Source: an uncultured Oscillospiraceae bacterium (GTDB lineage: Bacteria > Bacillota > Clostridia > Oscillospirales > Oscillospiraceae). Taken from it: a DNA stretch of 34,578 bases. Where the stretch lies: contig CAJUCA010000032.1 in assembly GCA_910585265.1 (NCBI GenBank), positions 1-34,578 on the forward strand. Direction: 5' to 3'. The position numbers were made by a program, and so were the translations under genes. Shown piece by piece: positions 1-8,716 of the stretch (position 1 is its first letter; each line of letters starts with the position of its first letter). Below the pieces are notes generated by a model, which made no database searches, was not told the DNA's origin, and worked only from the letters and a program-made list of their open reading frames with translations.

Positions 1-1
1 G

Positions 2-1240
2 GGCAGTTACTACGCGGTGGAGATCGAGTGCCCGAAGGAATTCAAGCTGGACGCTACCCCCCACTATTTCACGGTGCGGGACGGCAAATCCACCACCCTC
101 ACCATTAAAAACAAGGCGTTCTCGGGGATTTTGATCCGAAAAACCGACAGTGTGACGGGGAAAGGGATCTATGGCGTTACCTTCCTGCTGTATGACAGCA
201 CCAACAAGCCCATCGGTCAATATACCTCGGACGACCGGGGGTACGTCTACATCGAGGGCCTGACGGAGGGCGGACGCTTTTACCTGCGGGAGCTGGAGAA
301 TGAGGGCTATGTGCCCGACAACCAGATGAAAACCGTCTACGTCAAGGCAGGCGAGACCACGCTGGTGGAGTGGAAGAACACCCCCATCACCGGGCAGATC
401 CAGATTTTCAAAACCAGCGCGGACTACAACAGCATGAACGGCTGGCTCGCGGGAACCCCTATCCCCGGCACGGAGTTTGAGATCTACCACTACCGCACCG
501 GGAATCTGGTGGACACTGTGCGCGCTGGGAAAAACGGTGTGGCCGTGTCCAAGCCCCTGCCCCTGGGCCGCTACAAAATCGTGGAATCCAAGGCAGCCGA
601 TTTTTACTGCCTGGACAAGACCCCCATTGAGGCGGAGCTGGAGCACGCAGGCCAGATCGTTAAAGTGAAGGTGACCAACAAGGCCCTGCTCACCAACGTG
701 TCCATCAAAAAGACGGGCTACGCCGAGGTGATGCCGGGGCAGGACATCCGCTATACCTTCTCGGACATCGGCAACAACTCCACCACCGCGCTCACCTCCT
801 TCTACTGGAAGGACACCCTGCCCACCCAGGCGGTGCGGCTGAGCCGGATCTTCACTGGCACCTACAACGCCCCCGGCAATTATAAGGTGGTGTACAAGAC
901 CAACCTGAGCAATGGGGAATACCGGACCATGTACGACAATTTGAGCACGGCGAAAAATCATGTGCTGGACGCCTCCCCCACGGCGTTGGGGCTGGCCTCC
1001 AACGAGTACGTCACCGAGTTCATGCTGGTATTCGGCGTGGTGCCCGCCAGCTTCCGCCAGGTGGAGGCCCCCAAGGTGGACTGCAAGGTGCTGCCCACGG
1101 TGAAGGGCGGCAGTACCTTCACCAACAACGCGGACGTGGGCGGCGTGTACAACGGCCAGTGGATCCAGGCGGTGACCCGCTGGACCACAAAGGTCTACGG
1201 CAAGCCCGCAAAGCCCACCCTGCCCACCACCGGCTACTGA
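2..1240 (+). CDS. Cna-B/SpaA-type surface protein, 5' end outside window
   Basis: The frame is open from base 2, so the GTG at 17 is probably internal and the gene starts upstream of the window. The visible ~412 residues contain at least two prealbumin-like (Cna-B/SpaA) repeats: one begins near GILIRKTDSVTGKGIYGVTF and a second near GQIQIFKTSADYN, each ending in an ExxA/E-type strand. A DUF11-like beta-rich region follows (VSIKKTGYAEVMPGQDIRYTF). Such domains build pilus-like or adhesive surface proteins stabilised by isopeptide bonds. The protein ends in KPTLPTTGY and stops. LPTTG resembles a sortase signal, but the usual hydrophobic helix and basic tail are absent. The GC-rich codon use matches the recombinase operon downstream, so I read it as a conjugative-element gene. 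Confidence 0.8.
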   Translation, partial: GSYYAVEIECPKEFKLDATPHYFTVRDGKSTTLTIKNKAFSGILIRKTDSVTGKGIYGVTFLLYDSTNKPIGQYTSDDRGYVYIEGLTEGGRFYLRELENEGYVPDNQMKTVYVKAGETTLVEWKNTPITGQIQIFKTSADYNSMNGWLAGTPIPGTEFEIYHYRTGNLVDTVRAGKNGVAVSKPLPLGRYKIVESKAADFYCLDKTPIEAELEHAGQIVKVKVTNKALLTNVSIKKTGYAEVMPGQDIRYTFSDIGNNSTTALTSFYWKDTLPTQAVRLSRIFTGTYNAPGNYKVVYKTNLSNGEYRTMYDNLSTAKNHVLDASPTALGLASNEYVTEFMLVFGVVPASFRQVEAPKVDCKVLPTVKGGSTFTNNADVGGVYNGQWIQAVTRWTTKVYGKPAKPTLPTTGY

Positions 1241-1258
1241 GCACGCGGGAGTTCACCC

Positions 1259-1280
1259 GGGCCGCCCGCAAGGGCGGCCC
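1259..1280 (+). promoter_or_regulatory. GC-rich hairpin after the surface-protein gene
   Basis: Arms of 9 bp (GGGCCGCCC at 1259-1267 and GGGCGGCCC at 1272-1280) pair perfectly around a GCAA tetraloop. There is no clear T-run, so it is a weak terminator by itself. Its arms are nearly identical to those of the terminator at 1320-1349, so the two can exchange partners. Confidence 0.6.
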
Positions 1281-1319
1281 GCGCCCCACTCTTTAATTGC
1301 CTTGAGTTCAGAAGCCGCG

Positions 1320-1356
1320 GGGGCCGCCCTGCCACAGACGGGCGGCCCCTGTTTTT
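1320..1356 (+). terminator. Rho-independent terminator
   Basis: A perfect 10-bp stem (1320-1329 with 1340-1349, GGGGCCGCCC / GGGCGGCCCC) and a 10-nt loop are followed by TGTTTTT at 1350-1356. It lies between the surface-protein gene and the 51-aa gene at 1398. Confidence 0.75.
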
Positions 1357-1397
1357 CCGCACTCAAGCATGAAAAATACAGACAGGAGAAATGCGTC

Positions 1398-1553
1398 ATG
1401 ACCAAAGCTGAACTCACCGACAACCTCACCTTTGTGTCTGCCCTGCAAATGCTGGCGCGGCTCGTCCAGCAGGGGCTTCTCACCGCGGACGAGGAAAAAC
1501 GCACCCGGCAGGAGCTGGAGCGGAGGCTCCGCCCAACCCTGTTTTTGTCCTGA
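1398..1553 (+). CDS. SHOCT-like small protein (51 aa)
   Basis: The start ATG at 1398 has AGGAGA at 1384-1389, 8 nt upstream. The protein is MTKAELTDNLTFVSALQMLA followed by RLVQQGLLTADEEKRTRQEL, then a short tail. The pattern of a hydrophobic helix, a GLLT/S-x-EE turn and a charged helix is that of SHOCT (short C-terminal) domains, which act in oligomerisation or as accessories in Firmicute mobile elements. It sits 110 nt upstream of the recombinase operon, after a terminator. The function is unknown and the family call is by pattern only. Confidence 0.6.
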   Translation: MTKAELTDNLTFVSALQMLARLVQQGLLTADEEKRTRQELERRLRPTLFLS

Positions 1554-1662
1554 AGCGCACACTGTAAACTGCACAATTACCGGCCCCGCTTCTCGTTGCT
1601 ATTCCCAAATAGCTATATGGCCGGGGTTGTGGTATTGTTGTTGCTGGAAAGGAGGAAGCCCC

Positions 1663-3213
1663 ATGGAGAACCAGGTAAAAGTGACCGTCATCAGCCCCGC
1701 CGCCCAGGAAAAGGCCAAGCTCCGGGTGGCCGCCTACGCCCGGGTCAGCAGCGACTCGGCGGACCAGCTCAACTCCTATCTGGCCCAGGTGGACTACTAC
1801 ACCCGCCATATCGGGGAGAACCCGGACTGGGAGCTGGCCGACGTCTACGCGGACGAGGGCATTTCCGGCCTGAGCACCCGGAAGCGGGACGAGTTCAACC
1901 GGATGATGGCGGACTGCCGGGCCGGAAAAATCGACCGCGTCCTGGTCAAGTCCGTCTCCCGGTTCGCCCGGAACGCCCAGGACACCCTGTACTTTATGCG
2001 GGAGCTGCTGCGGCTGGGCGTCACCATCCACTTCGAGAAGGAGAACGTGGACACCGGGAAGCTGACCTCCGAGCAGACCGCCGCCATCTACGCGGCCTTC
2101 GCCCAGATGGAGTCCACCGCCCACTCCGGCAATATGCGCGCCAGCGTCCGGATGCGGATGGAGAAGGGGATCTTCACCCCCTCCTCCATGCCCTACGGCT
2201 ACCGGCTGAATGGGCTGGAGCCGGAAATCGTCCCCGAGGAGGCCCAGGTGGTGCGGCAGATCTTCGGGCTGGCACTCCGGGGCCAGGGCCACACAGAGAT
2301 CACAAAATGGCTGAATGAATCGGGTGTTGAGCGGGGCCATGGCTGGGAGCGGTGGCACTGCTCAATGGTCAGCTACATCTTGTCCAACCGCTTCTATACC
2401 GGAGATTCGGACTGGCACAAGACCTGTGCCACGGACACCCTTCCCATCCGGCAGGTGAAAAACCGGGGCCAGAAGCCCAAATACTATGTGGAGGACGACC
2501 ATCCCGGCATCATCAGCCGGGAGGCGTTCCAGCGTGCGCAGGAACAGATCGCGGCCCGGAAGGGACAATTCTACCGGGGTTCCGCACCGTCCGATTCTGT
2601 CTACGCTGGGCATATCTTCTGCGGGTGCTGCGGCTGCGCCTGCCGCAGGAAGGTGACCCGGGACGTTGTTTACTGGGTCTGTAACCGCCGCGACGACAGC
2701 AAAGACCTGTGCCCCATCCCCCAGATCCCGGAAGCAACCCTCACCGCCGCCGTCCTGCGGCTCCACAACAAGCTGCTCCTCCACGGTGCCGGGATTCTCC
2801 AGCCCCTGCTGGAGCAGCTCCGGGAGGTTCGGGAGCGGGAGCTGCGCTCCAACTCCAGGCTCTCCGACATCGACAAGGAAATCGCTCACATATCAGGGCA
2901 GAATCTGGCACTCTCCCGGCTGAAAAGCAAGGGGTGCATTGATTCTGCCCTTGCCTTATCCCAGGCGGACGGGCTGAGCCGGAAGCTCCGGGATCTGCGC
3001 CGCCTGCGCCGGAAGCTGCTGGAGACCGCCGGTGGGGACGAGCAGATCCGGGCCACCGAGGCCATGCTGGACTATCTGGAGGCCGCCCGGTGGCAGGACG
3101 AAGCTGACCCGGAATGGTTCGGAAGCCTGGTGGATCGGATCACGGTGGCGTCCGCAGAGGAAGTGACCTTCCAGCTCCCAAACGGGCTGGAGCTGGCAGA
3201 AAGGCTGGTGTAG
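1663..3213 (+). CDS. Large serine recombinase 1 (516 aa)
   Basis: This is a site-specific DNA recombinase that cuts DNA through a serine nucleophile; its likely role is integration or excision of the element. The ATG at 1663 follows AAAGGAGG at 1648-1654; the open frame extends upstream to 1432 but without recombinase-like sequence. Residues 20-160 are the resolvase catalytic domain with the motif AYARVSS (catalytic Ser29, Arg27) and DRVLVKSVSRFARN. A recombinase (DNA-binding) domain follows (PYGYRLNGLEPEIVPEEAQV), then a zinc ribbon with Cys320, 322, 323 and 325 and a second Cys pair, and a charged helical C-terminus. It is the first gene of a four-gene unit; the next ATG is only 2 nt beyond its stop codon. 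Confidence 0.93.
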   Translation: MENQVKVTVISPAAQEKAKLRVAAYARVSSDSADQLNSYLAQVDYYTRHIGENPDWELADVYADEGISGLSTRKRDEFNRMMADCRAGKIDRVLVKSVSRFARNAQDTLYFMRELLRLGVTIHFEKENVDTGKLTSEQTAAIYAAFAQMESTAHSGNMRASVRMRMEKGIFTPSSMPYGYRLNGLEPEIVPEEAQVVRQIFGLALRGQGHTEITKWLNESGVERGHGWERWHCSMVSYILSNRFYTGDSDWHKTCATDTLPIRQVKNRGQKPKYYVEDDHPGIISREAFQRAQEQIAARKGQFYRGSAPSDSVYAGHIFCGCCGCACRRKVTRDVVYWVCNRRDDSKDLCPIPQIPEATLTAAVLRLHNKLLLHGAGILQPLLEQLREVRERELRSNSRLSDIDKEIAHISGQNLALSRLKSKGCIDSALALSQADGLSRKLRDLRRLRRKLLETAGGDEQIRATEAMLDYLEAARWQDEADPEWFGSLVDRITVASAEEVTFQLPNGLELAERLV

Positions 3214-3215
3214 CC

Positions 3216-4082
3216 ATGGCATGGCAGAGAAAAATCCCCTTCGGCTATGAAATCCGGGGCGGGCAGCTCCGGCCCCACCCCCAGGAGGCGGACGCGGTGC
3301 GGCACATCTTCGGGCAGTATCTGGCCGGGGCCTCCCTCCTGGCCATCGCGGAGGGCATGACCGGGCGCGGCCCCCGGTACCACCAGCACACCCCGGAGTG
3401 GAACAAGCACATGGTGAAGCGGATCCTGGAAAACGCCAAGTACACCGGCTCGGATGGTTACCCCCCGCTGGTGTCCGGGGCGGACTTCGCCGCCGCCCGG
3501 GAGCAGCGGGGCGCACGCAATACCTATGCCCCCCTGCCTGCCGAGATCCGGCCCATCCAGGACAAGGCAGTGTGCGGCCTGTGCGGGGCGAGGCTGATCC
3601 GGGGCCACCGTACCCATGGCCGCGTCCACTGGAAATGCCAGAACGCGGACTGCGGACAGGGTATATCCATCAGCGATGAGGCCCTGGCGAAGCTGGTGGA
3701 GGGGCGGCTCCGGGAGCTGGCCCAGGCCCCGCACCTGATTACCGCACCTGAACCCCAGCGGGCCGCGCCCGGCCTGGACGCCATCCGGCTCCAGAACGAG
3801 CTGACCCAGGCCCTGAACCGGGGCGGGGAAAGCTCCCATTACATGAAGTCCCTGATCCTGGCCGCTGCCGCCCAGCGGTACAGCCAGATCCCGGACCCCA
3901 CGCCAGCCCATAAGCTGGGACGGCTCCGGGCGCGGCTGGAGGAGGGCCCCGCGGATGGAGAAACCCTGTCCGCCCTGCTGGAGGCAGCGGTGAGGGCCGT
4001 CCGGCTCAGTCCCGGCGGCACCGTGAAGCTGGAGCTGGCCAGCGGCAGGAGCATCACAGAGGAAAAGGAGGAAAGCCCATGA
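3216..4082 (+). CDS. Serine-recombinase-family protein lacking the catalytic domain (288 aa)
   Basis: The ATG at 3216 lies 2 nt after the previous stop, so translation is probably coupled. The protein opens directly with MAWQRKIPFGYEIRGGQLRP, the start of the recombinase DNA-binding domain, and has no resolvase domain or catalytic serine. A zinc ribbon follows (VCGLCGARLIRGHRTHGRVH, then WKCQNADC), with a helical tail. The reading frame is intact and sits between two complete recombinases, which argues for a retained accessory role (DNA binding, synapsis or direction control) rather than simple decay; that is inference. Its stop overlaps the next start by 4 nt. Confidence 0.88.
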   Translation: MAWQRKIPFGYEIRGGQLRPHPQEADAVRHIFGQYLAGASLLAIAEGMTGRGPRYHQHTPEWNKHMVKRILENAKYTGSDGYPPLVSGADFAAAREQRGARNTYAPLPAEIRPIQDKAVCGLCGARLIRGHRTHGRVHWKCQNADCGQGISISDEALAKLVEGRLRELAQAPHLITAPEPQRAAPGLDAIRLQNELTQALNRGGESSHYMKSLILAAAAQRYSQIPDPTPAHKLGRLRARLEEGPADGETLSALLEAAVRAVRLSPGGTVKLELASGRSITEEKEESP

Positions 4083-5728
4083 GCATCCAGCGGAAAACCC
4101 CGCGGAAGGTTACCGTCACCCTGCCAGACCCCAAATATACCGAAAAGGATATCCGCAAACAGCACCTGCGGGTGGCCCCCTACTGCCGGGTGTCCACCGG
4201 CAACGAGGAGCAGCTCACCAGCTTTACGGCCCAGATGGAATACTACACCCAGCGCATTGCCGAAACCGAGGGCTGGACCATGGCGCGGATGTACGCGGAC
4301 AAGGGCATCTCCGGCACCTCCGCCAAACGCCGCCCGGAGTTTCTGAAGATGATCCGGGACGCGGAACAGGGAAAGATCGACCTGGTGATTACCAAGTCCG
4401 TGTCCCGGTTCTGCCGCAACACCCTGGACGGGCTGGAGTACGTGCGGCGGCTGAAGCGGTGCGGGGTGGGGGTGTATTTCGAGAAGGACCACACCAACAC
4501 CCTGACCATGGACAACGAGATGATCCTTACCTTTTTGATGAGCCAGGCCCAGTCCGAGAGCGAGTCCATGTCCACCAACATCAAGTGGGGCTTCCGCAAG
4601 CGGTTCCAGGACGGGGTGGTGTACTACCACTACGGCACCCTGCTGGGCTACCGCAGGGGGCCGGACGGCGGGCCGGAGATCGACCCGGAGGAAGCGGCTG
4701 TGGTGCGGAGGATCTTTGCCCGGTGCCTGATGGGCCAGAGCTTCCAGCAGATCTGCGACGGCCTGATGGCGGACGGCGTCCGGACGGCCCAGGGCGACGA
4801 GAAGTGGTACGGCAGCACGGTGAAAAGCATCCTGCAAAACGAAAAATACGTGGGGGACGCCGTTCTGCAAAAGACCTTCACCGAGGACCTGTTCGACCGC
4901 CGTCAGGTAAAAAACGAGGGCCAGCTCCCCAAATACTACGTCCACGACGCCCATCCGGCCATCATCGACCGGGCGGCGTTCCAGCTGGTGCAGGAGGAGC
5001 TGGCCCGGCGATCCAGCCTGCGGAAAACCTCGTCAAAGGCCAGGACGGAGCAGGGCAAGCACAGCGGGAAATATGTGCTGAGCGGGCTGCTGGTGTGTTC
5101 CGAATGCGGCAGCCCATACCGCAGGATCACCTATATGCCGGACGGCCAAAAGCGGTTCGTGTGGCGGTGCCTCAACCGCATTGAGCACGGCAAACGGATC
5201 TGCAAACACTCCGCCACGGTGGACGAGCAGGAGCTCCAGGCCGCCGTTACCGCCGCCCTGAACGGGATGCTCCGGCAGAGGGAGGCCAGGGACACGCTGG
5301 CGGACTGTGTGGCCTCCGCCCTGGCGGGGACAGGGGACGACAGCTCCCTGCCCAACCTGGAATCCCAGCTGTGGGCACTCCAGGGCAGGCAGATGGAGCT
5401 GCTCCAGCTGGCCATGGGGGACACGCGGAATACTGGATTTGACGAGGAGCTCATCCGGATCAACGCCGCCATAACGGAGCTGCTGACCCGCAAGACGAAG
5501 CTGGAGCGGGAGGGCGGCGCAGACCCGGTATATGATGGCCGGGTGCAGGCCATCACCGGCGTCCTGGAGCGGACGGACAGTGCCATCACAGAATTTGACG
5601 ATGGCATCGTGTTCCAGATGATCAGCAGGGTGACGGTGCTGGACAAGGAGCGTGTGTCCGTCCGGTTCAAGGACGGCACGGAGATCGAGCAGGCTGTAGA
5701 ATACAGGAAAAGGAGGGACACCGCATGA
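4079..5728 (+). CDS. Large serine recombinase 2, third gene of the tandem (549 aa)
   Basis: The start overlaps the previous stop as ATGA, with GGAGGAAAG just upstream. The resolvase domain has VAPYCRVSTGNEEQ (catalytic Ser39, Arg37), YADKGISGTSAKRRPEF and LVITKSVSRFCRN. The recombinase domain follows (GTLLGYRRGPDGGPEIDPEE). A zinc ribbon begins at Cys340 and Cys343 (LVCSECGSPYRRITYMPDGQ) with a second Cys pair near RWRC and RICKH. A coiled-coil-like region and C-terminal domain end in VSVRFKDGTEIEQ. It is complete for the large serine recombinase family and is probably the partner of the 1663 gene. It overlaps the metallophosphoesterase by 4 nt. Confidence 0.93.
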   Translation: MSIQRKTPRKVTVTLPDPKYTEKDIRKQHLRVAPYCRVSTGNEEQLTSFTAQMEYYTQRIAETEGWTMARMYADKGISGTSAKRRPEFLKMIRDAEQGKIDLVITKSVSRFCRNTLDGLEYVRRLKRCGVGVYFEKDHTNTLTMDNEMILTFLMSQAQSESESMSTNIKWGFRKRFQDGVVYYHYGTLLGYRRGPDGGPEIDPEEAAVVRRIFARCLMGQSFQQICDGLMADGVRTAQGDEKWYGSTVKSILQNEKYVGDAVLQKTFTEDLFDRRQVKNEGQLPKYYVHDAHPAIIDRAAFQLVQEELARRSSLRKTSSKARTEQGKHSGKYVLSGLLVCSECGSPYRRITYMPDGQKRFVWRCLNRIEHGKRICKHSATVDEQELQAAVTAALNGMLRQREARDTLADCVASALAGTGDDSSLPNLESQLWALQGRQMELLQLAMGDTRNTGFDEELIRINAAITELLTRKTKLEREGGADPVYDGRVQAITGVLERTDSAITEFDDGIVFQMISRVTVLDKERVSVRFKDGTEIEQAVEYRKRRDTA

Positions 5729-6471
5729 GTGTCTGGATCACAGGGGACTGCCACGGCGATTTTCATCGGTTCGCCGCAAAGAATTTTCCCCAGCAGAAGG
5801 GGATGGGCCGGGACGATTACATGATCATCTGCGGCGATCACGGCGGGGTGTGGGCCGGGGAGCGGGCGGACGGCTACAAGCTGGACTGGCTGGAGAACCG
5901 CCCGTTTACCACCCTGTTTGTGGATGGGAACCATGAGAACTTTGATCTGCTGAACGCCTACCCGGAGAAGGAGTGGCACGGGGGCCGGGTACACGAAATC
6001 CGCCCCCACGTCCTCCACCTGATGCGTGGGCAGATATTTGACATCGGCGGCTCCACCTGGTTTGCCATGGGTGGGGCCGCTTCCCACGATATCCAGGACG
6101 GCATCCTGGATCCCGCCCTGCCGGACTTCGAGCGGCGGTACTGGGTGCTGCGGCGGATGAACGCCCGGTTCCGGGTGCTGGGGTACTCCTGGTGGCCTGA
6201 AGAAATGCCCAGCGGGGCGGAATACGCGGAGGCCGAGGCCAATCTGGAACGGGTGGGCTGGCGGGTGGATCATATCCTCACCCACTGTGCCCCCACCGGC
6301 ATCCTGCCGCGGATCGACCGGGGCTACCGCCCGGACGCGCTCACCGATTTTCTGGAGACGGTGCGCCAGCGGTGCCGGTTTTCCGCCTGGTACCTGGGGC
6401 ACTACCACCGGGAGATGGCGCTGGAACAGAAGTATTTCCCCCGGTGGGAGCGGATATCGGAGATCGGATAA
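5725..6471 (+). CDS. Calcineurin-like metallophosphoesterase (248 aa)
   Basis: This is predicted to be a two-metal phosphoesterase. The metal-binding motifs appear in order: GDCHGDF (Asp8, His10), CGDHGG (Asp38), DGNHENFD (Asn69, His70), ILTHCAP and GHYHRE near the C-terminus. The substrate cannot be told from sequence. The start overlaps the recombinase stop as ATGA, with AAAGGAGG upstream, so it belongs to the recombinase operon; it may act on nucleic acid or nucleotides during transfer (inference). It is the last gene of the unit and is followed by a strong hairpin. Confidence 0.88.
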   Translation: MSVWITGDCHGDFHRFAAKNFPQQKGMGRDDYMIICGDHGGVWAGERADGYKLDWLENRPFTTLFVDGNHENFDLLNAYPEKEWHGGRVHEIRPHVLHLMRGQIFDIGGSTWFAMGGAASHDIQDGILDPALPDFERRYWVLRRMNARFRVLGYSWWPEEMPSGAEYAEAEANLERVGWRVDHILTHCAPTGILPRIDRGYRPDALTDFLETVRQRCRFSAWYLGHYHREMALEQKYFPRWERISEIG

Positions 6472-6504
6472 ATGGAAGAACCCCGGCTTCCCATAGACAG
6501 AAGA

Positions 6505-6532
6505 AGGGCCGGGACGCTGCCGTCCCGGCCCT
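6505..6532 (+). terminator. Strong hairpin ending the recombinase operon
   Basis: A perfect 12-bp GC-rich stem (6505-6516 with 6521-6532, AGGGCCGGGACG / CGTCCCGGCCCT) closes a CTGC tetraloop. No T-run follows, so intrinsic termination is plausible but not certain. It lies between the operon end and the convergent DUF2325 gene. Confidence 0.6.
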
Positions 6533-6640
6533 CTGAGGATGGAGGATAGAATGAAAAAGAAAGAATGTCTCTTGCAAGTGTTATGATAGCGGCATGATAT
6601 TACAGAACTTCGTGTGGAGATGTTGCAAAAGTATTAAACT

Positions 6641-8539
6641 TCATTCCGCTTTCTCCGCCGCGAGTTCGTCCAGTGCAAGCTGGACGGCACATCTTTTCGC
6701 GCTTGCTGACCCGAAATAACGCACCGGGATACCGTTCTTCCGGGCGGCATCAATAATGCGGCAGTAGTATTTGTGGGACATGGCGTTGACCTGGAGCCAC
6801 ACCACGTCCGCCCCGCGGACAACATTCAGATCCGCCAGCTCCTCCCGGTCATAAAACCGGGCCCCGGGCAGCATGGGCTTGATCAACTTGCGCCAGCTGT
6901 CGTGACCGCCATACACGGCCACCCGCCGCTTCACCTGCCAGGGCAGAGCCACCGGCGGCCCGCTTTCTTCGGCATCCGCATCTTCCCCGGAGCGCAGGCG
7001 GTAGAGCGTCTCACGGAGCTGGGCCAGTTCCCCGCGCTCTGCATCGCCCCTTTGTTCTGTCTCCCGGAGCTGTTCCCGCAGGCGGCCCGCCGCCCGTTCC
7101 GCGTCGTGGAGCGCGCCCCTCAGCTCCTTCACCTTCCGGGCCAGCGTTTCGGCCCGTGCGCCGGGATCTTCATCGGGATCTGAGGCTGGTGGGATCTCCT
7201 CCGCCTGCGCTGGCGGATCGTTCCCGTCATCACCCTCAAAACCGGCCCAGTCCACCGGCTTCCAGCCATGCTCCCCGGCATCGGTGTAGTAGGCGAACAT
7301 GGCCCCGTAAGCCAGCTCACGGGCCCGCTGCGCCCCAATGCCGTGGCCGGTAAACCAGCGGACAAGCTCCCCTGACAACTGCTGATCCCGGGGCGGTATC
7401 ACCCCGGTGGCGATGTAAAATAACTGCGCCTCAGAAACCAGCCAGTCCGGGGTATCGTCCCCGTCCGGTTCATCTTCGGAAAACATATGATATTCATGCC
7501 GCAGACGGTAGTCCGGCCCACCCGGCTCGAACAGGCCGGCTCTGGCGTCAAAATCGTCCTGTGTCCAAGGCAGGTGCCGCTCGGCGCAGATCATCACGAT
7601 GGCGGTCAGGCAGTTTAAATTCGCCAGCGCGTCCTTTTCCCGCTCCAGCAGCAGATAGGCGGCGCACAGGGCGTAGGGGTCATCCGTACCGTAGCCAGAC
7701 AGCAGTTCCGCCGCCTTCCGGGAACCCAGCTCCGCCTGAACCTCCGCCACCGGGCGGCAGATCAGTTCTGGCCCCATGAGCAGGGCTATCGTTTCCGGGT
7801 TCTCGGATGGCGGGAGGTCATCCATCTGCAAAAAGTCCCGGTCGGGCAGGGTTTCACCCCAGAAGGACGGCGGCTCCGAAACCGTGGGCTGCAGACGATC
7901 ATAGACCTCCAAGGCCCGTTCCACGTAGTCCAGAAACGCCGCTTTGAACCGCTGACGGAGTCCCGCGGCGGCATCATCGTCCAGCAGCTCCAGCAGGGCA
8001 CGGAATTCTCTGCGGTATGCCCCATCCCTGCCGCGCAGCAGCATCAGAGTGCGCAGCAGGACATCACGGGAATGTTCCAAATCCTCCGAAAAAGGAATAT
8101 CGTATTCTAACAGCTCGTCCGGCTCCGGGGGCAGAAGGGACAGATACTCCTCCTCGCTGCCGCAGTGCAGCTCCCAATAATCCAGCAACCACAGCGCGGC
8201 ACCCAGCAGGAAGTCCGCGCTCCTCGCCACCCGTTCTGATATGGGGGCGGGAACCGCCGTTGCGGCGGACACCACCTTGATCACGGCCTCCCGCCCGTAC
8301 CGGTCACTGTACCGCTCACACAGGGCCGAAGCCACCGCCTCAGCGGCACCCTGGTGGATCCGCGCGGCGGCAGGACTCACCCAGCCGGAACCAAGCTCCG
8401 TGCCGCTGCGGAACTGGCGGAAGATGGAGAATTCCTCGGCAAATGCTTCCCGCTCCAATCCGCTGAGGGGCTGGGAGCGGATCGGTTCCCCCGCCAGCCT
8501 CCACATTTTGCGGGGCGCGGCCTTTTTCTTTGCGCACAT
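6641..8539 (-). CDS. DUF2325-domain protein with coiled coil (632 aa)
   Basis: The chosen start is the ATG at 8539 (MCAKKKAAPRKMWRL), preceded on the minus strand by AAAGGCGGTG. An upstream frame to 8641 exists but lacks such a site. The first ~450 residues are largely helical and not recognised. A charged coiled coil (about 462-520) contains RKVKELRGALHDAERAAGRL. The last ~96 residues match DUF2325: RVAVYGGHDSWRKLIKPMLP, ADVVWLQVNAMSHKYY and GIPVRYF. DUF2325 proteins are of unknown function and often carry a coiled coil before this domain. The gene is monocistronic and convergent with the recombinase operon. Confidence 0.8.
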   Translation of the reverse strand: MCAKKKAAPRKMWRLAGEPIRSQPLSGLEREAFAEEFSIFRQFRSGTELGSGWVSPAAARIHQGAAEAVASALCERYSDRYGREAVIKVVSAATAVPAPISERVARSADFLLGAALWLLDYWELHCGSEEEYLSLLPPEPDELLEYDIPFSEDLEHSRDVLLRTLMLLRGRDGAYRREFRALLELLDDDAAAGLRQRFKAAFLDYVERALEVYDRLQPTVSEPPSFWGETLPDRDFLQMDDLPPSENPETIALLMGPELICRPVAEVQAELGSRKAAELLSGYGTDDPYALCAAYLLLEREKDALANLNCLTAIVMICAERHLPWTQDDFDARAGLFEPGGPDYRLRHEYHMFSEDEPDGDDTPDWLVSEAQLFYIATGVIPPRDQQLSGELVRWFTGHGIGAQRARELAYGAMFAYYTDAGEHGWKPVDWAGFEGDDGNDPPAQAEEIPPASDPDEDPGARAETLARKVKELRGALHDAERAAGRLREQLRETEQRGDAERGELAQLRETLYRLRSGEDADAEESGPPVALPWQVKRRVAVYGGHDSWRKLIKPMLPGARFYDREELADLNVVRGADVVWLQVNAMSHKYYCRIIDAARKNGIPVRYFGSASAKRCAVQLALDELAAEKAE

Positions 8540-8660
8540 GGCTGTCACCGCCTTTTCTCTGAGTGCAGTATACCATGACCAGGGGCGGCTGACAAATACA
8601 ATTTTAAAGGATTTGAACACCGCCGATTCTAATAATATCAATCAGCCCGCAAAAGCCTTC

Positions 8661-8689
8661 TCGACTTGGAGGGGCATCTGTGCTATACT
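8661..8689 (+). promoter_or_regulatory. Sigma-A-type promoter for the phosphatase gene
   Basis: A -35-like TCGACT (8661-8666) and a -10 TATACT (8684-8689) are separated by 17 bp. The phosphatase start lies 28 nt downstream. It is divergent from the DUF2325 gene. Confidence 0.5.
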
Positions 8690-8716
8690 GAGAAAAAATG
8701 ACGGAGCGTGTTTGCG

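Noticed and set aside
1600..1640. A possible fifth core repeat upstream of the first ICE recombinase (CCCAAATAGCTATATGG)
   Set aside because: Only AAATAG and a TTCC-like start resemble the core, and the GCCA end and hairpins are missing. It is too weak to count.
1432..1662. N-terminal extension of recombinase 1 to base 1432
   Set aside because: The added 77 residues are not recombinase-like, overlap the 51-aa gene, and the strong ribosome binding site sits before the ATG at 1663.
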